From Kryptolebias marmoratus (Eukaryota > Chordata > Actinopteri > Cyprinodontiformes > Rivulidae), in the NCBI RefSeq assembly GCF_001649575.2, contig NC_051434.1, forward strand, positions 13,577,919-13,641,918: 64,000 nt of DNA, written 5' to 3'. Positions 47,201 through 58,500 of this stretch are shown here, one piece after another (position 1 is the stretch's first letter; the number at the start of each line of letters is the position of its first letter). The position numbers and the translations under genes were made by a program. The notes beneath the pieces were generated by a model. That model had not been told where the DNA came from. It made no database searches and saw only the letters and a list, made by a program, of their open reading frames with translations.

Positions 47201-50200
47201 TCTGATTCCTCTCCCATTGAGTCTGTCTAAAACTGTCAGCACAAATATCAACTGACAATTAACCACCGGAGCTCTGTGGGAGGGAGCGCCGAACACACAC
47301 ACGTGGATGTGTAAAGATAATGAGGTCCTTTTGTCATTTGAATATTTGATCTCTGCTGCTGATTAGGTGAGCTGTTATTTTGCAGAAGACCCACCTTCCG
47401 TCTGTCAGCCTTTGTTTGTGTGTAAATTAGGCTTTGTTTGTCGGAAGAAAGGAGTCGGGTCGGAGCAGAATTTATTTCTGGTGCTGTGAAACGCACCTTT
47501 TTCTGTTTGTCGCTCGGATTTATGATCGGAGGCGGGCAATGCTGTAAGCTCACTTGTTTGTGTCAGCAAAATATCTCATGCACCAGTGAACAAATTTTAT
47601 TGAAACTTCTTATTGAATGTCCATCTACAACTGTTTAACTTTTGGAGTCAACCCAACACAAAATTGCTATGACTTAGTCAATTTTACAGATATCGAGCTC
47701 AAATTTGATGTGGTAGTAGTTGAGAGACATCCCTAACACACGCTACCAGATTGTGTGAGATCTCAGAATTTTGCATTCAATCTGCGCATAACGGTATTTT
47801 CAAGATTTGACTAAAAAAGGCTAAAACTGTCATTTTTCAGGATAAGATTATCATAGTTTAAAGCTGTGGCATAAAAGGCAGCAGGTGATCTAATGGAGTT
47901 CATGGGTGTGGGTAGATGATAACGCTGTGTGTCTGTTTTGCAGATCCAGGACGTGGCGGAACAAGGGGTGATGTTTGTGGGCTTTCTCCAGCAGCCTGGC
48001 GGAGGGCCGTACTTCTTGGGTCACTGGGACCCCGAGGAGCTGTCGTCTTTGCATTCAAGCCCGTCGCCCATACATCGGCACCCTTTCAGCGCCAACACAA
48101 GCCCAACAGATCCTACGGAACCTAATTCCAACGGCGTACAAGCCGATTTCTGCTGCAGCGGGTCTCAAGATGTAGACCGTGACGGCGTGGAATGTAACAA
48201 TGCTTCGGTTTCCAGGGGACTGAAACGCACTCAGAGTTTGGCACACAATCCGGAGGAGGACCAGACCGAAACCTCACAGACTGACGTCAAAAAGTCAACA
48301 AATGGACCTCGGAATCACGTCAAACCCGAGGAGGACAAAGTTAAAAGCACAACAGATGCCCGAGGAATCCAGTTTCACGTGAACCCACCAGAAACAGCAG
48401 GTGCATTAAGGCTGCAGGAGTGTAAATTAGCAGAAGATAAACCACATTTTCCTGCATCTGCAGAGAAACATTCTAACTTTTCATATCTGGGAGAAAAAAG
48501 AGGCTCGAGCTCCGACAGCTGGCTCAGCTCCCCAGAGCTGGATGATAAAAAACTGATCTCAACACATCCAGATGGGCAAAGCAGAGTGACAACACACAAC
48601 AACAACCACATCAGACTAAAGAGCTCCGAGAAAGACAAGGGTGCAACGTCTCCACCGGCCCAGGCCAGTAAGTACGCGGGGGTCCCCATTTGTTTTACTC
48701 TGTTTACTTTTCGCTTGTTAATCTTAAGTTTGTTTGGTCTCCGTAGGGACGCAGCTGTTTGCTCTGTACAACCACACAGGCGAGCTGGACACCTCTCTGA
48801 GGTTCTACTCCCTCAGAGTGCCGCTTCAAGTGCAAAAGGAGGCGGGGCTAATCACAGACCTCGACGCAAACTGGCTCGACCACATGACTCAGCATTTTAT
48901 CAGCGGGGCACACCTCATCGATGGGTTTTTCCACCTCACAGATGACAACGGTTTGTTTCCTGGATGTGTGCAGAAAAGAATACGTTTTTTTGTGAAATGC
49001 CTGTAATACACAGTGTAAAGGCACGCAACGAGCATACTGTACATGCTTTAATCTAGGCAGCACAAAGTTGCTACAGGGAGGGGCACAGCCAACTAAAACT
49101 CCCCATTTTAGTTGTTTAGACAGAAATATGAATACTAGGGCTGCTCAATATTAGGAAACCGTGCATTTGGGTTGTTAGTGATGAAATAGCGATGATAATA
49201 GCAGTTAAGATAAACCCACATTTTCTGCACTCTTCACGTTCTCATCTTTCATGATGAAGTTCTAAAAACTCTCCTTGAGCATCTCAGACACTTTCATCTA
49301 AATCAGTTGCGGGCATCAAAAGGCAGCGAGAGTATCGGATTCAGCATTTGTTCAATTATTACTGAGCTGCTACTCGATTGCTCCATCCAAGTTTTGCTTC
49401 GCAACCAATAATGAAAAAAAAAAAAAAAAGATGAATCTTTCCATCCATCTGAGGACATAGTCACCCCAGAGAGGATTGATAATCCCTCCAGCGAGTTCTG
49501 GGTCTTGCCCTGGGGTCTCCTCCCAGTGGGATGTGCCTGGAAACCCTCCCGAGGTAGGCGCCCAGGGGGCATATTAATCAGACAGGTGAAGGTTAGCATT
49601 TCAGCTCAGATCGGAGAAACACCCTTATTACTGCAGACTAGGATCCATCAGTCCGTCTCCCACTTCATCCCGCCATCAATAGTGAACAAGACTACCAAAT
49701 ACCTGAACTAATCCACATGAAGCAAATACTCATCCTTGTAGAATCCCCTCTACTGAATAGACACTTTAACATGGTGGAGGTGTTTAAGTACCCCCATGAT
49801 CCTGGGGGCTGTGTTGTTTGTTTGGGGCGTTAGCCTCTGGAAGGGTGTACGGTGGTAAACTAGCCCCAGGAAATGGATCAGATTGAGCGGTTTGAAAACC
49901 TTGATCGAGGCAGACCACAAGAAACAGGTAGACGTGCCCAGAATGAAGAAACCAAGACACCTTAATGAACCCTATTAGGGTGAGAGCACCTGATGGACAA
50001 AGGCTTCGTTTTAAGGTTTTCAAATGGGCAAGAAGGCACCTCCACTTGGGCCCACCACCACCTGCAAGGAGAAGAGTCAGGGTTTGGTGCCCTGTGCAGC
50101 AGGTGACAGGTGAGGACAGGGTCCCGAGCAAGCCAATTCCTGGCTTCATAAACTGTCTTTAAACATATTATTAGTGTGCAGACTGTGGAACACAATAGCC

Positions 50201-52356
50201 TATGATATAAAGCCATCTAACATCGATATTGAGATGATGATAAATGGACATCATATTGTGCAGCCTTTGTAAATACCAAGGCGGTATGAATGCTAGGAAA
50301 TGCAGCTCCCCAGCAGATTAATGCAGTTTTGACACTTCATTGACTCAAACTAACAAAGGTTTAATGTTGTTTGTCATCAGACTCTATTGATTACTGCAAC
50401 TTTAAATGAAAGATCTTTTTCTCTCTTGGCATTAGCCTGAGAGTTGTCACTGGTTGAGCAGCACCAGGGTCTGACAGGAAGAGAAAAGCTGCTTAAATGC
50501 TGCAGATCCCTGCTTCACTGCTGTGAAATGGATGATATGCATGAACCAAAAGCCTACCAGCTTATACCATATGTCACTGCTCAGCTACACATAGATGGAG
50601 CCGCCTGAAACCAAAAGGAACTTGGACCAACACGTCCTCCTGTTTGAATCCCAAACATCTACCTGTGTTCGTCCAACTCTGTCCCCATTTGTCCCACTCC
50701 TTTCCAGATAACAGAGTTTCATCTGTGGACAGCGTGTTCATCTTCCAGAGCTCTGCAGAGGAGACTGCAAACACCTCCTATGATGCTATTGTGGTTGAGC
50801 AATGGACCATTGTAGATGTAAGTTTTTTTTTTTTATTGTTTGAACTCAAAAGTCAGAATTTCTGAGATCTCAGGGAAAAAAAAAAAAAGAGTACTGAAAG
50901 AGTAAAAGTGAAAAAAATGGAAAATGCTTATTTCCCTCTAATGTGCATTTTCTAATATTGTGATTCTTTTCCAGGGAGTTGTGGTAAAGACGGACTACAT
51001 CCCTCTGCTGCAGTCCTTAGCGCCATATGGATGGAGACTGATGTGTGTGTTACCCACACCCATTGTCAAGACAAACAGGTACCGCTCCTCTACAAAATAA
51101 AAACGCCCGAATCAACTAAAATAGTCGCACAAATCCATTTCTTTTACTTTTTGATCCTGTTGATCAATGCCACCTAAACTTAGCCGTGCCTAATTACAGT
51201 TTTACTTTATTGTTGATTATAAAGTCATTACTTTTCTATCCCAAGACGTTGTCTGCCTCGTGCCTTTTGGGATTAGGACTGACAAGAGGAACTTCGGGTG
51301 TGAAGGACAGATGCTTGGAGATCTGAAAAAAAACCACGATCACATGCTTATCTGAACATGAAAAAGCTTTTGAAATCTGTTGCCGCTGCGAACAAAAAAA
51401 AAACGCCGTCGCTGAGCCGCAGTCGTCGTGTAACCTGTCACTGTACAAACCGCGGGAAGCAGAAACTGGATCTCAGTGCATGCCGAGATTTGCAAGCTGC
51501 TCAAATTATTATTATTATATAGCGGGAAACGGTTATTAAAGAGCTGCTCTTTTCTTTTTCTGCAGTGATGGGAGTTTGTCGACTAAGCAAATCCTTTTCC
51601 TTCAGAGACCCGTTATGCAGCGCAAGAGAAAAGACTTCAAGGTTCGTCTTCTGTCTTTGCAACAAATCTGTCAGTTGTCTCTGCGGTGCGCCGAGGGCGT
51701 GTGACTTGATGTCACACAATGTGCCATTAAAAAGTTATGTTACTAAATATGGGATGCACAGCGACTATAAACTCACTTAGAAAAAGTCTAATAATAGGCA
51801 AGTACTTGGCCTCAAACTGTACAGGAAAGAAGCATCAGTGAGCAGCGCTTTGTTGTGGTTTGTCAGGTGTCTGCAGAGATGGAATAAAAAGGCACAACAC
51901 AAGAGCAGAAAATCTCTCTCAAACGGATCCGTTTGATTTCAGATGCTGAACCTCAAAAGTCGCAGCAAGGCAAAGAAACATTCTGCCGGAGAGGCGCTGG
52001 ATGAACAAGAGAGCAAGTCCCTCGTGATCCAGACTGAGATGGACAGGCTGAGAATTAACGCTGAGGAAGAAGAGGAGGAGGAGGAAGCGGCGGCAGAGAG
52101 GAGGAGGAGCAGGGATAGCGGAAGGAGCAAGAGAGCAAGCCTTCAGAGGAGCGGAGGGGATGCGCCGCATCAAAAGGGCTTCTCGTTCCTGCTGGAGCGC
52201 CGCGCCTCCGCCGAGGAGGAAACTGACGTCGACGAGATCCCGCAGGAGAGGTCGGTGAGATGGACGGACTTCTGTCAGAGCGACACTCGGGGGTTAAAGG
52301 AGAAGGTCAGGGCGGAGGAGCGGATCAAACACCAGCTGTTTTCAGGCGTTTGCTGA
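32211..52356 (+). CDS. rftn1: rftn1, raftlin (lipid-raft linker protein)
   Basis: Raftlin is a lipid-raft protein that supports B- and T-cell receptor signalling and TLR ligand uptake in mammals. Coding exons: 32211-32358, 41460-41643, 45101-45209, 47944-48667, 48747-48950, 50708-50817, 50975-51078, 51566-51641, 51943-52356. They join in frame to 690 codons plus stop. The N-terminus MGCKLPKLRK gives Gly2 for myristoylation and Cys3 for palmitoylation, and GNIYSTLRRPQVETKVGVAY is the raftlin signature. The C-terminal exon has an acidic run (E8) and basic clusters. The protein is longer than human RFTN1 (578), mainly through a low-complexity hydrophilic insert in exon 47944-48667. RFTN1 rather than RFTN2 follows from adjacency to dazl and oxnad1. 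Confidence 0.94.
33640..33870 (-). repeat. Degenerate minisatellite, reversed copy of the 23-kb array
   Basis: About 230 bp of imperfect units related to TAGCTAAAAGCTAAAAGTA and GTAGCAAAACGCTAGCTAAA. This is the reverse complement of the unit in the array at 22,980-23,400. Confidence 0.8.
37085..37310 (-). repeat. Dispersed repeat family (copy, minus)
   Basis: Contains TGTTGGGGATGACTCTGAGC, ACCACACCAAATTG and AATCTGTAAAACTAAGC, the reverse complements of the family blocks, then a decayed head ending near ATTTCATCCAGTGAGTCATG. Confidence 0.65.
42800..43085 (-). mobile_element. tRNA-derived SINE
   Basis: Read on the minus strand from 43,083 it starts with a tRNA-like head: A-box-like TGTAGCGGTTAGCACC and B-box GTGGTTCGACTC, the polymerase III internal promoter. 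It continues through a conserved middle (TAACATGCAC and GGCCAACACAGAG, as plus-strand words) to CGCCTCTTGCCCCGCGACAGC near 42,853. The word CGCCTCT..GACAGCTGGG also occurs in the element at 62,003-62,193, so both may belong to one family. The copy is diverged and looks old. Confidence 0.7.
44110..44965. mobile_element. Inverted-repeat element, probable non-autonomous DNA transposon
   Basis: The left end (44,110-44,155: CATCTTACCTGTGG.. TAGTTCTTTGAACGACC) is matched by the reverse complement of the right end (44,910-44,960: GGTCGTTCAAAGAGCTTTC.. CATGTAAGATATG). The arms are about 45-50 bases at roughly 75-80% identity by eye. About 0.75 kb lies between them, with open frames on both strands but no recognisable transposase motif. 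Confidence 0.6.
45210..47943 (+). other. rftn1: rftn1 intron, 2.7 kb
   Basis: Mostly unique AT-rich DNA. A stretch at about 46,720-46,900 has octamer-like ATTTGCAT and balanced base composition that could be a regulatory element. The last 350 bp is a copy of the 330-bp repeat family. Confidence 0.6.
47545..47905 (+). repeat. Dispersed repeat family (near full-length copy)
   Basis: Head CAGCAAAATATCTCATGCACC, middle CAATTTTACAGATATCGAGC and GTGGTAGTAGTTGAGAGACA, and tail GCATAAAAGGCAGCAGGTGA. It ends only about 40 bp before the rftn1 exon at 47,944, so it sits against the acceptor region. Confidence 0.75.
49136..50268. mobile_element. Small hAT-like element split by LINE-derived DNA
   Basis: The outer ends are TAGGGCTGCTCAATATTAGG at 49,136 and its imperfect reverse complement (ATATTGTGCAGCCTT) ending near 50,268. 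GGGCTGC-type ends are typical of fish hAT-like miniature elements. The inside holds LINE-derived fragments (49,440-50,160), so the outer element was probably present first. It is in an rftn1 intron. Confidence 0.6.
49440..50160. mobile_element. LINE-derived fragments
   Basis: 49,440-49,620 on the minus strand encodes a decayed PPGRLPREGFQAHPTGRRPQ segment, the same LINE as at 26,638-27,095. 49,770-50,160 on the plus strand contains GATCCTGGGGGCTGTGTTGT, TGGGCCCACCACCACCTGCA and similar blocks of a widespread teleost repeat. Neither is intact. Confidence 0.65.
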
Positions 52357-54594
52357 CAGATTGGGCACGAAGCAGGCAGAGGGAGCTGAAACCTGGTTTA
52401 CCTGCAGGACAAAAACAAGCTTTTAAACTTAAGTTTTAGTTGCTGCGGCAAACCCAAAGGTAGCCATGTTTTGTTGTGTTCATGGTCGTGTCTGCTCTGC
52501 TTGGGGCAGTAAATGGAGCGAGTGTTGTGCAGTTCTCTGCTTTCAGATGTCTCACACAGCGTGACCTAGAGCTAGTCTCCAGTCGATGCCTTAAATATGA
52601 TTTTCTTTGCACTTTTATTTTTTACAGATTTGTCCTTTTAGACTGGAATTTTTCATTTCACTTGTCCTACTGAATATTTTTATATGAATTATAAAGGTTG
52701 AGAGAAAAAAAAAAGTTCATAGGGGTTTAGTAGTCTACAATGGAGCTTGAACCAATAGTTAGATCCAAAGACATTTGGGCCTTTTTTTTCTTATTTTACT
52801 AATTTCAAATTGCAGTTATAGGCTGAATAAGATTCTTACCTTTTTAATTTGAACATATTGACATAAAAGTTGGAGGACAAGTTTAGGAATTACAAGTAAA
52901 TCTTGTTGGTAGTTGGAAAAATGACGCTCAGTCTGTTCAGTGGGCAGCTGGGTTGGTTCTTTCATTGTTTCTGCAGCAGGTCTGGGGTCAGCTTTATGTG
53001 GAATAGGCCTCCCTTTATGCTGATATTAAGAGTGGCTTGATCAGCAGTTTGCAGAAGTCTGAGAAAAACAATATGCAGCGAGGAGCTCCCGAACGTAAAT
53101 CGGTCTTGACATCCACAGAAAAGAAAATCATTACCATGTTCTGCTCAGTACAGAACACAGTCCAGGACTTTTACAGTCCCCGGGGTCTGTGGTAAGTAAA
53201 ATATGATACAAGAGCAAATATAAAAGAGATGAATGTTTCATGAGTCTTAAGAGAAGGATCAGATTAGACCTTTTGCTCAGAATAAAGGAGGAAAAAAACA
53301 ACTAAATCTAGTTCTAAAACAGAAGATAAAAGTGAAGCCAAAACACAATCTGTAAAACACTTGGAAGCAAAATGTTGGCACGTGTAGTTGCCAGTATTTG
53401 AGCATCGCTGGTGATCGTTAATGCGATGTAAGCTCACATCAAAGTGTAGACGGCCTCAAACCCAAAACTAACTGAAAGCATCCCAGAAGTAAAAAAGGCT
53501 AAATAAGTCACCAGTTTTAAATTTCATTATGGCGGTGGGCGATCATGTAATTGCCCGTGTGGGTTAGTTTGGTCTCTGTTAGCGAAATTTCTCTTTAATC
53601 ACTTGGCAAATTTTAATAAAACAAAGTAATCACTGGATGTACAAATACAGCCGATTACATTTAGGAGTCAACGTGATTCAAGATGGCCGCTACACTTTAA
53701 TCAACCTTAGCAAACACAGAAATGGCTTTAACTCGGACAATTTTACAGATACTGAGCTAAGGTTTTGCGTGGTAGTAGCTGAGAATCCTCCCCGGCAGGT
53801 ACTCTGAAAACTACCAGATCATGGAAGAGCTTTTTTTAAAACTTTGGCATGCGAGGTGGGGGTCAAGGAATGCTGCGGTCAAGTTGTGTTCATAACCAAC
53901 AAAAGCTAAAACTAAACAGAAGAATCTTCGCTGCTCTTTAGACCTAAAGCATCTGTCACTTGATTGACAAACTATTAAAAATTTGAGCCTCTTAAAAATC
54001 AGGTTACACATTAAAAGCTCCAGGTCCTAAAGCCTGCATCAGTTAAACAGGTGGTCTGATATAAAATAACTATCCAAAATAAAACCGGAAAATCATAAAT
54101 CATTAAAAATAAATAGTCTGGATTCAAACAGCCAGCCTGTAAATGCAGATAAATTAGCTTAAAACAAAAAATACTTCATTGACGCAGATAAGTTACTCAG
54201 AAATCAAGCACCAGAGGGAATTTATACTGTAAAAGGTTTTGCTCAGTTAATAGTTCCCATTTAGGTTTTTAAAATGTCTTAAATATACAATATTTTTAAG
54301 AAAAGCCTTAATGGTTTTCAGCCATTAAACCACAGTGAGGCAAGTTTTAAAAACATTGGGAGCAATACGACATATCTATTTTTAGGGGAAGTAATCGACA
54401 TTTTAGAGGTGATTTCCTCCTCCTCCTCTGAACAACTTTTTGTTTTATTGTACTGCATTAAGTGACCCAAGAAAATGTCCTTTTTTTAAAAAAAAAAAAA
54501 AAGAAAAAGAGCTAGCTATCCCTTTTTTCTTGGACTACCCGTGAAGTGTAAAAGTGGTGTAACATGTAGGTCTTGATATAATGAGATCAATAAA
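52357..54594 (+). other. rftn1: rftn1 3' UTR and poly(A) signal
   Basis: From the stop codon to AATAAA at 54,589-54,594, about 2.2 kb with no intron seen. It includes a copy of the 330-bp repeat at 53,570-53,830. An earlier cleavage site cannot be excluded. Confidence 0.6.
53570..53830 (+). repeat. Dispersed repeat family (copy in rftn1 3' UTR)
   Basis: TCTGTTAGCGAAATTTCTC, AATCACTGGATGTACAAATAC, TTCAAGATGGCCGC, CAATTTTACAGATACTGAGC and GTGGTAGTAGCTGAGAATCC in family order. Confidence 0.75.
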
Positions 54595-54865
54595 GTGTTT
54601 CGAAACAAACCTCCTTGGTGTTTTTTTTTATTTCATTTAAATGTTCTGTTACCTATGTAAATAGTTTTCTTCGTAGCTGGAAGGAATGACAACACGACCG
54701 AGGCGACGGCGGGAAGGCTGCGACTCCGTCTCACGTGGGAGGGCCGGTGATCCAAACCAATCAGAGACCACCTGGAGGTTCCATTACGGAGCGCCGTGGG
54801 ACACTTCCTCCTCTACCCTGGGATGAGAAACCGTTTGCGAGTGAAGAAAAGGCTGTGCAGGAGGT

Positions 54866-54885
54866 GTGTGTGTGTGTGTGTGTGC
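54866..54885. repeat. (GT)n microsatellite
   Basis: An uninterrupted run of about 10 GT units between the convergent rftn1 and oxnad1 3' ends. Confidence 0.9.
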
Positions 54886-55264
54886 ACGGAGCAGTGAGTT
54901 AAAGAGTGGGTTAAGATCGTCAAGTTTCTGCTTAATGTCGGGAACAGCGAAACGTCCAATGATTCGAAATCAAAATCCTTTTTTTTGAAGAAAATGGTAA
55001 CATCTGTCTGTCTGTCGTCTGGGAAACTTACTGATTTTGTCAGGTTTTCAGTGAGCAGATCACACATCTGCCCAATAAGGAAGCAGGTGACTTTACCTGC
55101 CACTTATCTGACGGTGTGAACGTTACATCTGAGGTTGATCTGGTCCCGTAATTTAATGTCAGCTGTCTGAAATCTAAGCCTCGTAAAAGCCACACGATGC
55201 TGCTTTAACACTTTAGAGTCAAACTCAACAAGCCTGCATAAAGGTGCAAACCTTACGTGATTGT

Positions 55265-55570
55265 TTTATTTTCCACGTCACATTTTGTTGAAAAGTGTAC
55301 ACAAGAAGGAGGTACTGAAGTTGCTGATGTCTTCCTGGTTATATTAAAGGAAATAAAATTCATCTCCACAGTTTTTGAGTCACCTGTTAGCCGACGAGTG
55401 ACTAGGCCTCCCAGTCTGTTACTGATCTTGCCACAGGAGGGATCAGAGAGTTTCACTTGAGCTTTTGTTTAAAAAAAAAAAAATCACAAAGAAATGTTTG
55501 TTACATTCTTCTTCTGATGATGTCAGAGAAAACAAGAGAGGAGGCCAGTTTCTGAGAATCGTCTCTGGTC
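55265..55570 (-). other. oxnad1: oxnad1 3' UTR and poly(A) signal
   Basis: AATAAA on the minus strand (plus-strand TTTATT at 55,265-55,270) lies about 300 bp after the stop codon. The oxnad1 and rftn1 transcripts therefore end about 0.65 kb apart without overlapping. Confidence 0.55.
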
Positions 55571-58500
55571 CTACCACCATTTCTCAAAGAGGATCCTGTC
55601 TTTTGGGAGGCCGAGGCCAGTGAGGGTTTTGGAAATTGCTTCGATCATGGGCGGAGGGCCGCACAAGTAGCACAAAGTCCTTTGCGGGTTCACGTGAGCC
55701 TGCAACTCCTCCTCTGTGATCCTTCCACCTGAGGAGACGGAGAGAGAAAACCTATTAATTACAACTCCGTGCTGACTGAGGCACTTACTGCCGCCGAGGG
55801 CCCGTTCTGCACGCTGACAGATAAATCTGCGAAAGCAGGCTGTGGTAGAATGTGACAGCCGCTCAGTCATTCCAGCTAAATGAAAAACCGCACGTTCGTG
55901 GAACTTACTTCTGACAAATGGCTGGAGGTGCGGGTCGACTTCTGCCCTTTGTTGCGTGACGTGGAAGTGACAGGAGAACTTGTCAGGAAACTGTCGACAC
56001 GCCTCGGTGATAGAGCTCTGGAAAAAACACGAGTCGGATTGTGATAAATCTATGCACAGGTTTCCCTTTGCATAGCTGAGACACACTTCAGAAATTCCTC
56101 CATTAAAAAAAAAAAAAATCAGTCAAAATCACAGTTTTAATTCAAACCTTGAAGAGCAGCTCCTCAGTGTTCTTGGCGCTGTAACAGAGGTGGGCGGAGC
56201 TGATGTTGTAGTCCCGCCCACGTGAAGCTTGATTGAGATGCAGCAGATCTGTAGTGTGCAACAGGATTGAGTACAAGGGGTTGATCCCTACGCCACCAGC
56301 CACCAACAGTAAGTCCACAGAGGGGTCAGAAGGCGAGGGGTCAAAGAAGAAATCCCCGCCGACACGCATGGCCACTCGGGAGCCAACGTTGCACTGAAAG
56401 GAGGACAAAAAAAAACATCATTTAGTAAAAATAATTCAGGAGGAGTGTGTTTAACCCAGTTAACCTCAGTAAACATTAAGCAGCATGCCTCAAATCAGAA
56501 TGCAAACACTCAACAAAACAATGCCACTGCACAGGTTTACGCATTCTAAGAAACAAAGTCAAACGCTTTCATCTGCACGCAGTCACACGACAATACACGC
56601 TCTCCTAAACTGCTAAAATGGTGCGCGAACTACACAGGAGCACAATATCAAACAAGAGAGTTCAAACGGCAGTCCCAGAGCTGAGCGCTGGAGGTTTCAG
56701 GACATTAAAAATGCAAGCGGCTTTCTCCTATTTCTTCTTTTAATGGCGCGGCAGTCTAAAACGGTTTATTATGATCCTTCATTAAATGCAGAGGCTGCAA
56801 ACAAATATGTAGACGGCAGAAGAAGGCAAGCCGGGAAAAAAACAAACAACATTTTTTATGCAAGTACTACTTAATCAATGGGCTTTTGTTTGTTTTAAAT
56901 GAGCAATGCTTGGACAAATGGTTCCTAGTGAATAAAATACAACGTTGAGAAACTTAAAAATGTTCCTCCTCGACCATTTTTCCCCCCCTCTGTGAATGTT
57001 GTTAAAACTGAACGCTGGACTTTAATCTCAACATTTCCACTAAACGCTAATTACTAATTGTAAATGCAACCAAACTTCAGTGTGGTTTTAACAGCGATGC
57101 TGTTTGCTCAACTCATTCGTTTTTTCCAACATCATCACACACATAAACGCACACAAGCCATTAACAGGAAGTGAATAATTTATTTTGATTCTCTTGTATC
57201 CTTCTCTACGTAACTTTATACACTTTTTTTTCCTCCCCCAGAGAATCTACATAAAGTTAATGTGAAAATGACCAGCCCCACTCACCGCCGTGTGGACCCA
57301 GTGTGCCGGGGGGTGTTTGGTGTATTTGATGGCCAGTTCGATGACCCCCTCCCGCTGCAGCAAACCCGGGCTGGAGCACATGGAGAAACCCCCCACCTTC
57401 TCCACGCCGGGGATGAAGAAATCGACCCTGCAACCACATAACGTCAATCAGACACCATGTTTAATTAATCCATCACATGAAGTAGAGATTAACCGACTAC
57501 GCTCTCGTGCAACACGTCTTGTTTTTGAAGAGAAAATCATCTTCTTTTTTTTTGTTGTTGTTTTTTTAAACACTATAGCCAAGCGTTGTTCTTTATTTAA
57601 CGTGTGCATCCCATTCAGCTGTGAAAACCAGCTGAGCTGCAGGTCACAGGCTGAATGAAAGGTCGACCGAATGCAAAGCTCGCTCAAATCGCAGCAAGTC
57701 GTTCTTCAACAATGTCGTTGCGTGTGAAACCACTGAGCTAATGCTCCAACAGCGCAACAATCACACAGTGTGTTGCATTTAAAAAAAAAAAAAAAGTCAC
57801 AAAGTCCACAACCCTCAAAGGCATTACAAATCAAGATGGGCTGAGAAAAATGCACAGATTTTTGTCCTGATCTGTTCCCACCTGCGGACGAAGGAGCGGA
57901 CAGCGTTTTAGCTCGAGAAAAAATAAAAAAACACTTTAAGCTCATAGCTTTCCACCCGTTTACATTGGACTATTAGTCAGAGCAAAACAACAGGCTGCCT
58001 CACCACCGCCCACCAACAATATGGGCTCGTGTACATGCTGCATTATGTGCACTGATTAACACTGGCAACACAAGCTGGCAGACCGAGACTCTTGGAAAAA
58101 GGAGGACTGCCATCATTAAAGAAGTATTTTTAATTACTTCAAGAGTCATTTGAAGCCGAGGCGCAGAATAAATCATCTTGAAATGAGTCCAAACCGTTTC
58201 TAATAAGTGAACGTGGAGCAGTCGACTGAGCAGTAATACTCGTCTGATAGCTCTTCATCTGACGAGCTAATGAGCTTTAATTCTTCCTTTAGTGACAATA
58301 ACAACAATGCACCCTCTGATAAAGGACTTTAACTGTAAAAGTTGTCAGTAATCACAGCTTCAAACTCAGGCAAATGAATCTGACAGAATACTGCCACCAT
58401 GTGGTGGCTATGAGTAATTCAGCCATTACAAAAAGACAAACAAATGGCAGCCGAAATCTGATGTTATTAATCTGCCTCAGGAGCCGAGGTCGCCAATGAG

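Noticed and set aside
48055..48689. Minus-strand frames of 63-104 codons over rftn1
   Set aside because: Shadows of the long rftn1 exon at 47,944-48,667.
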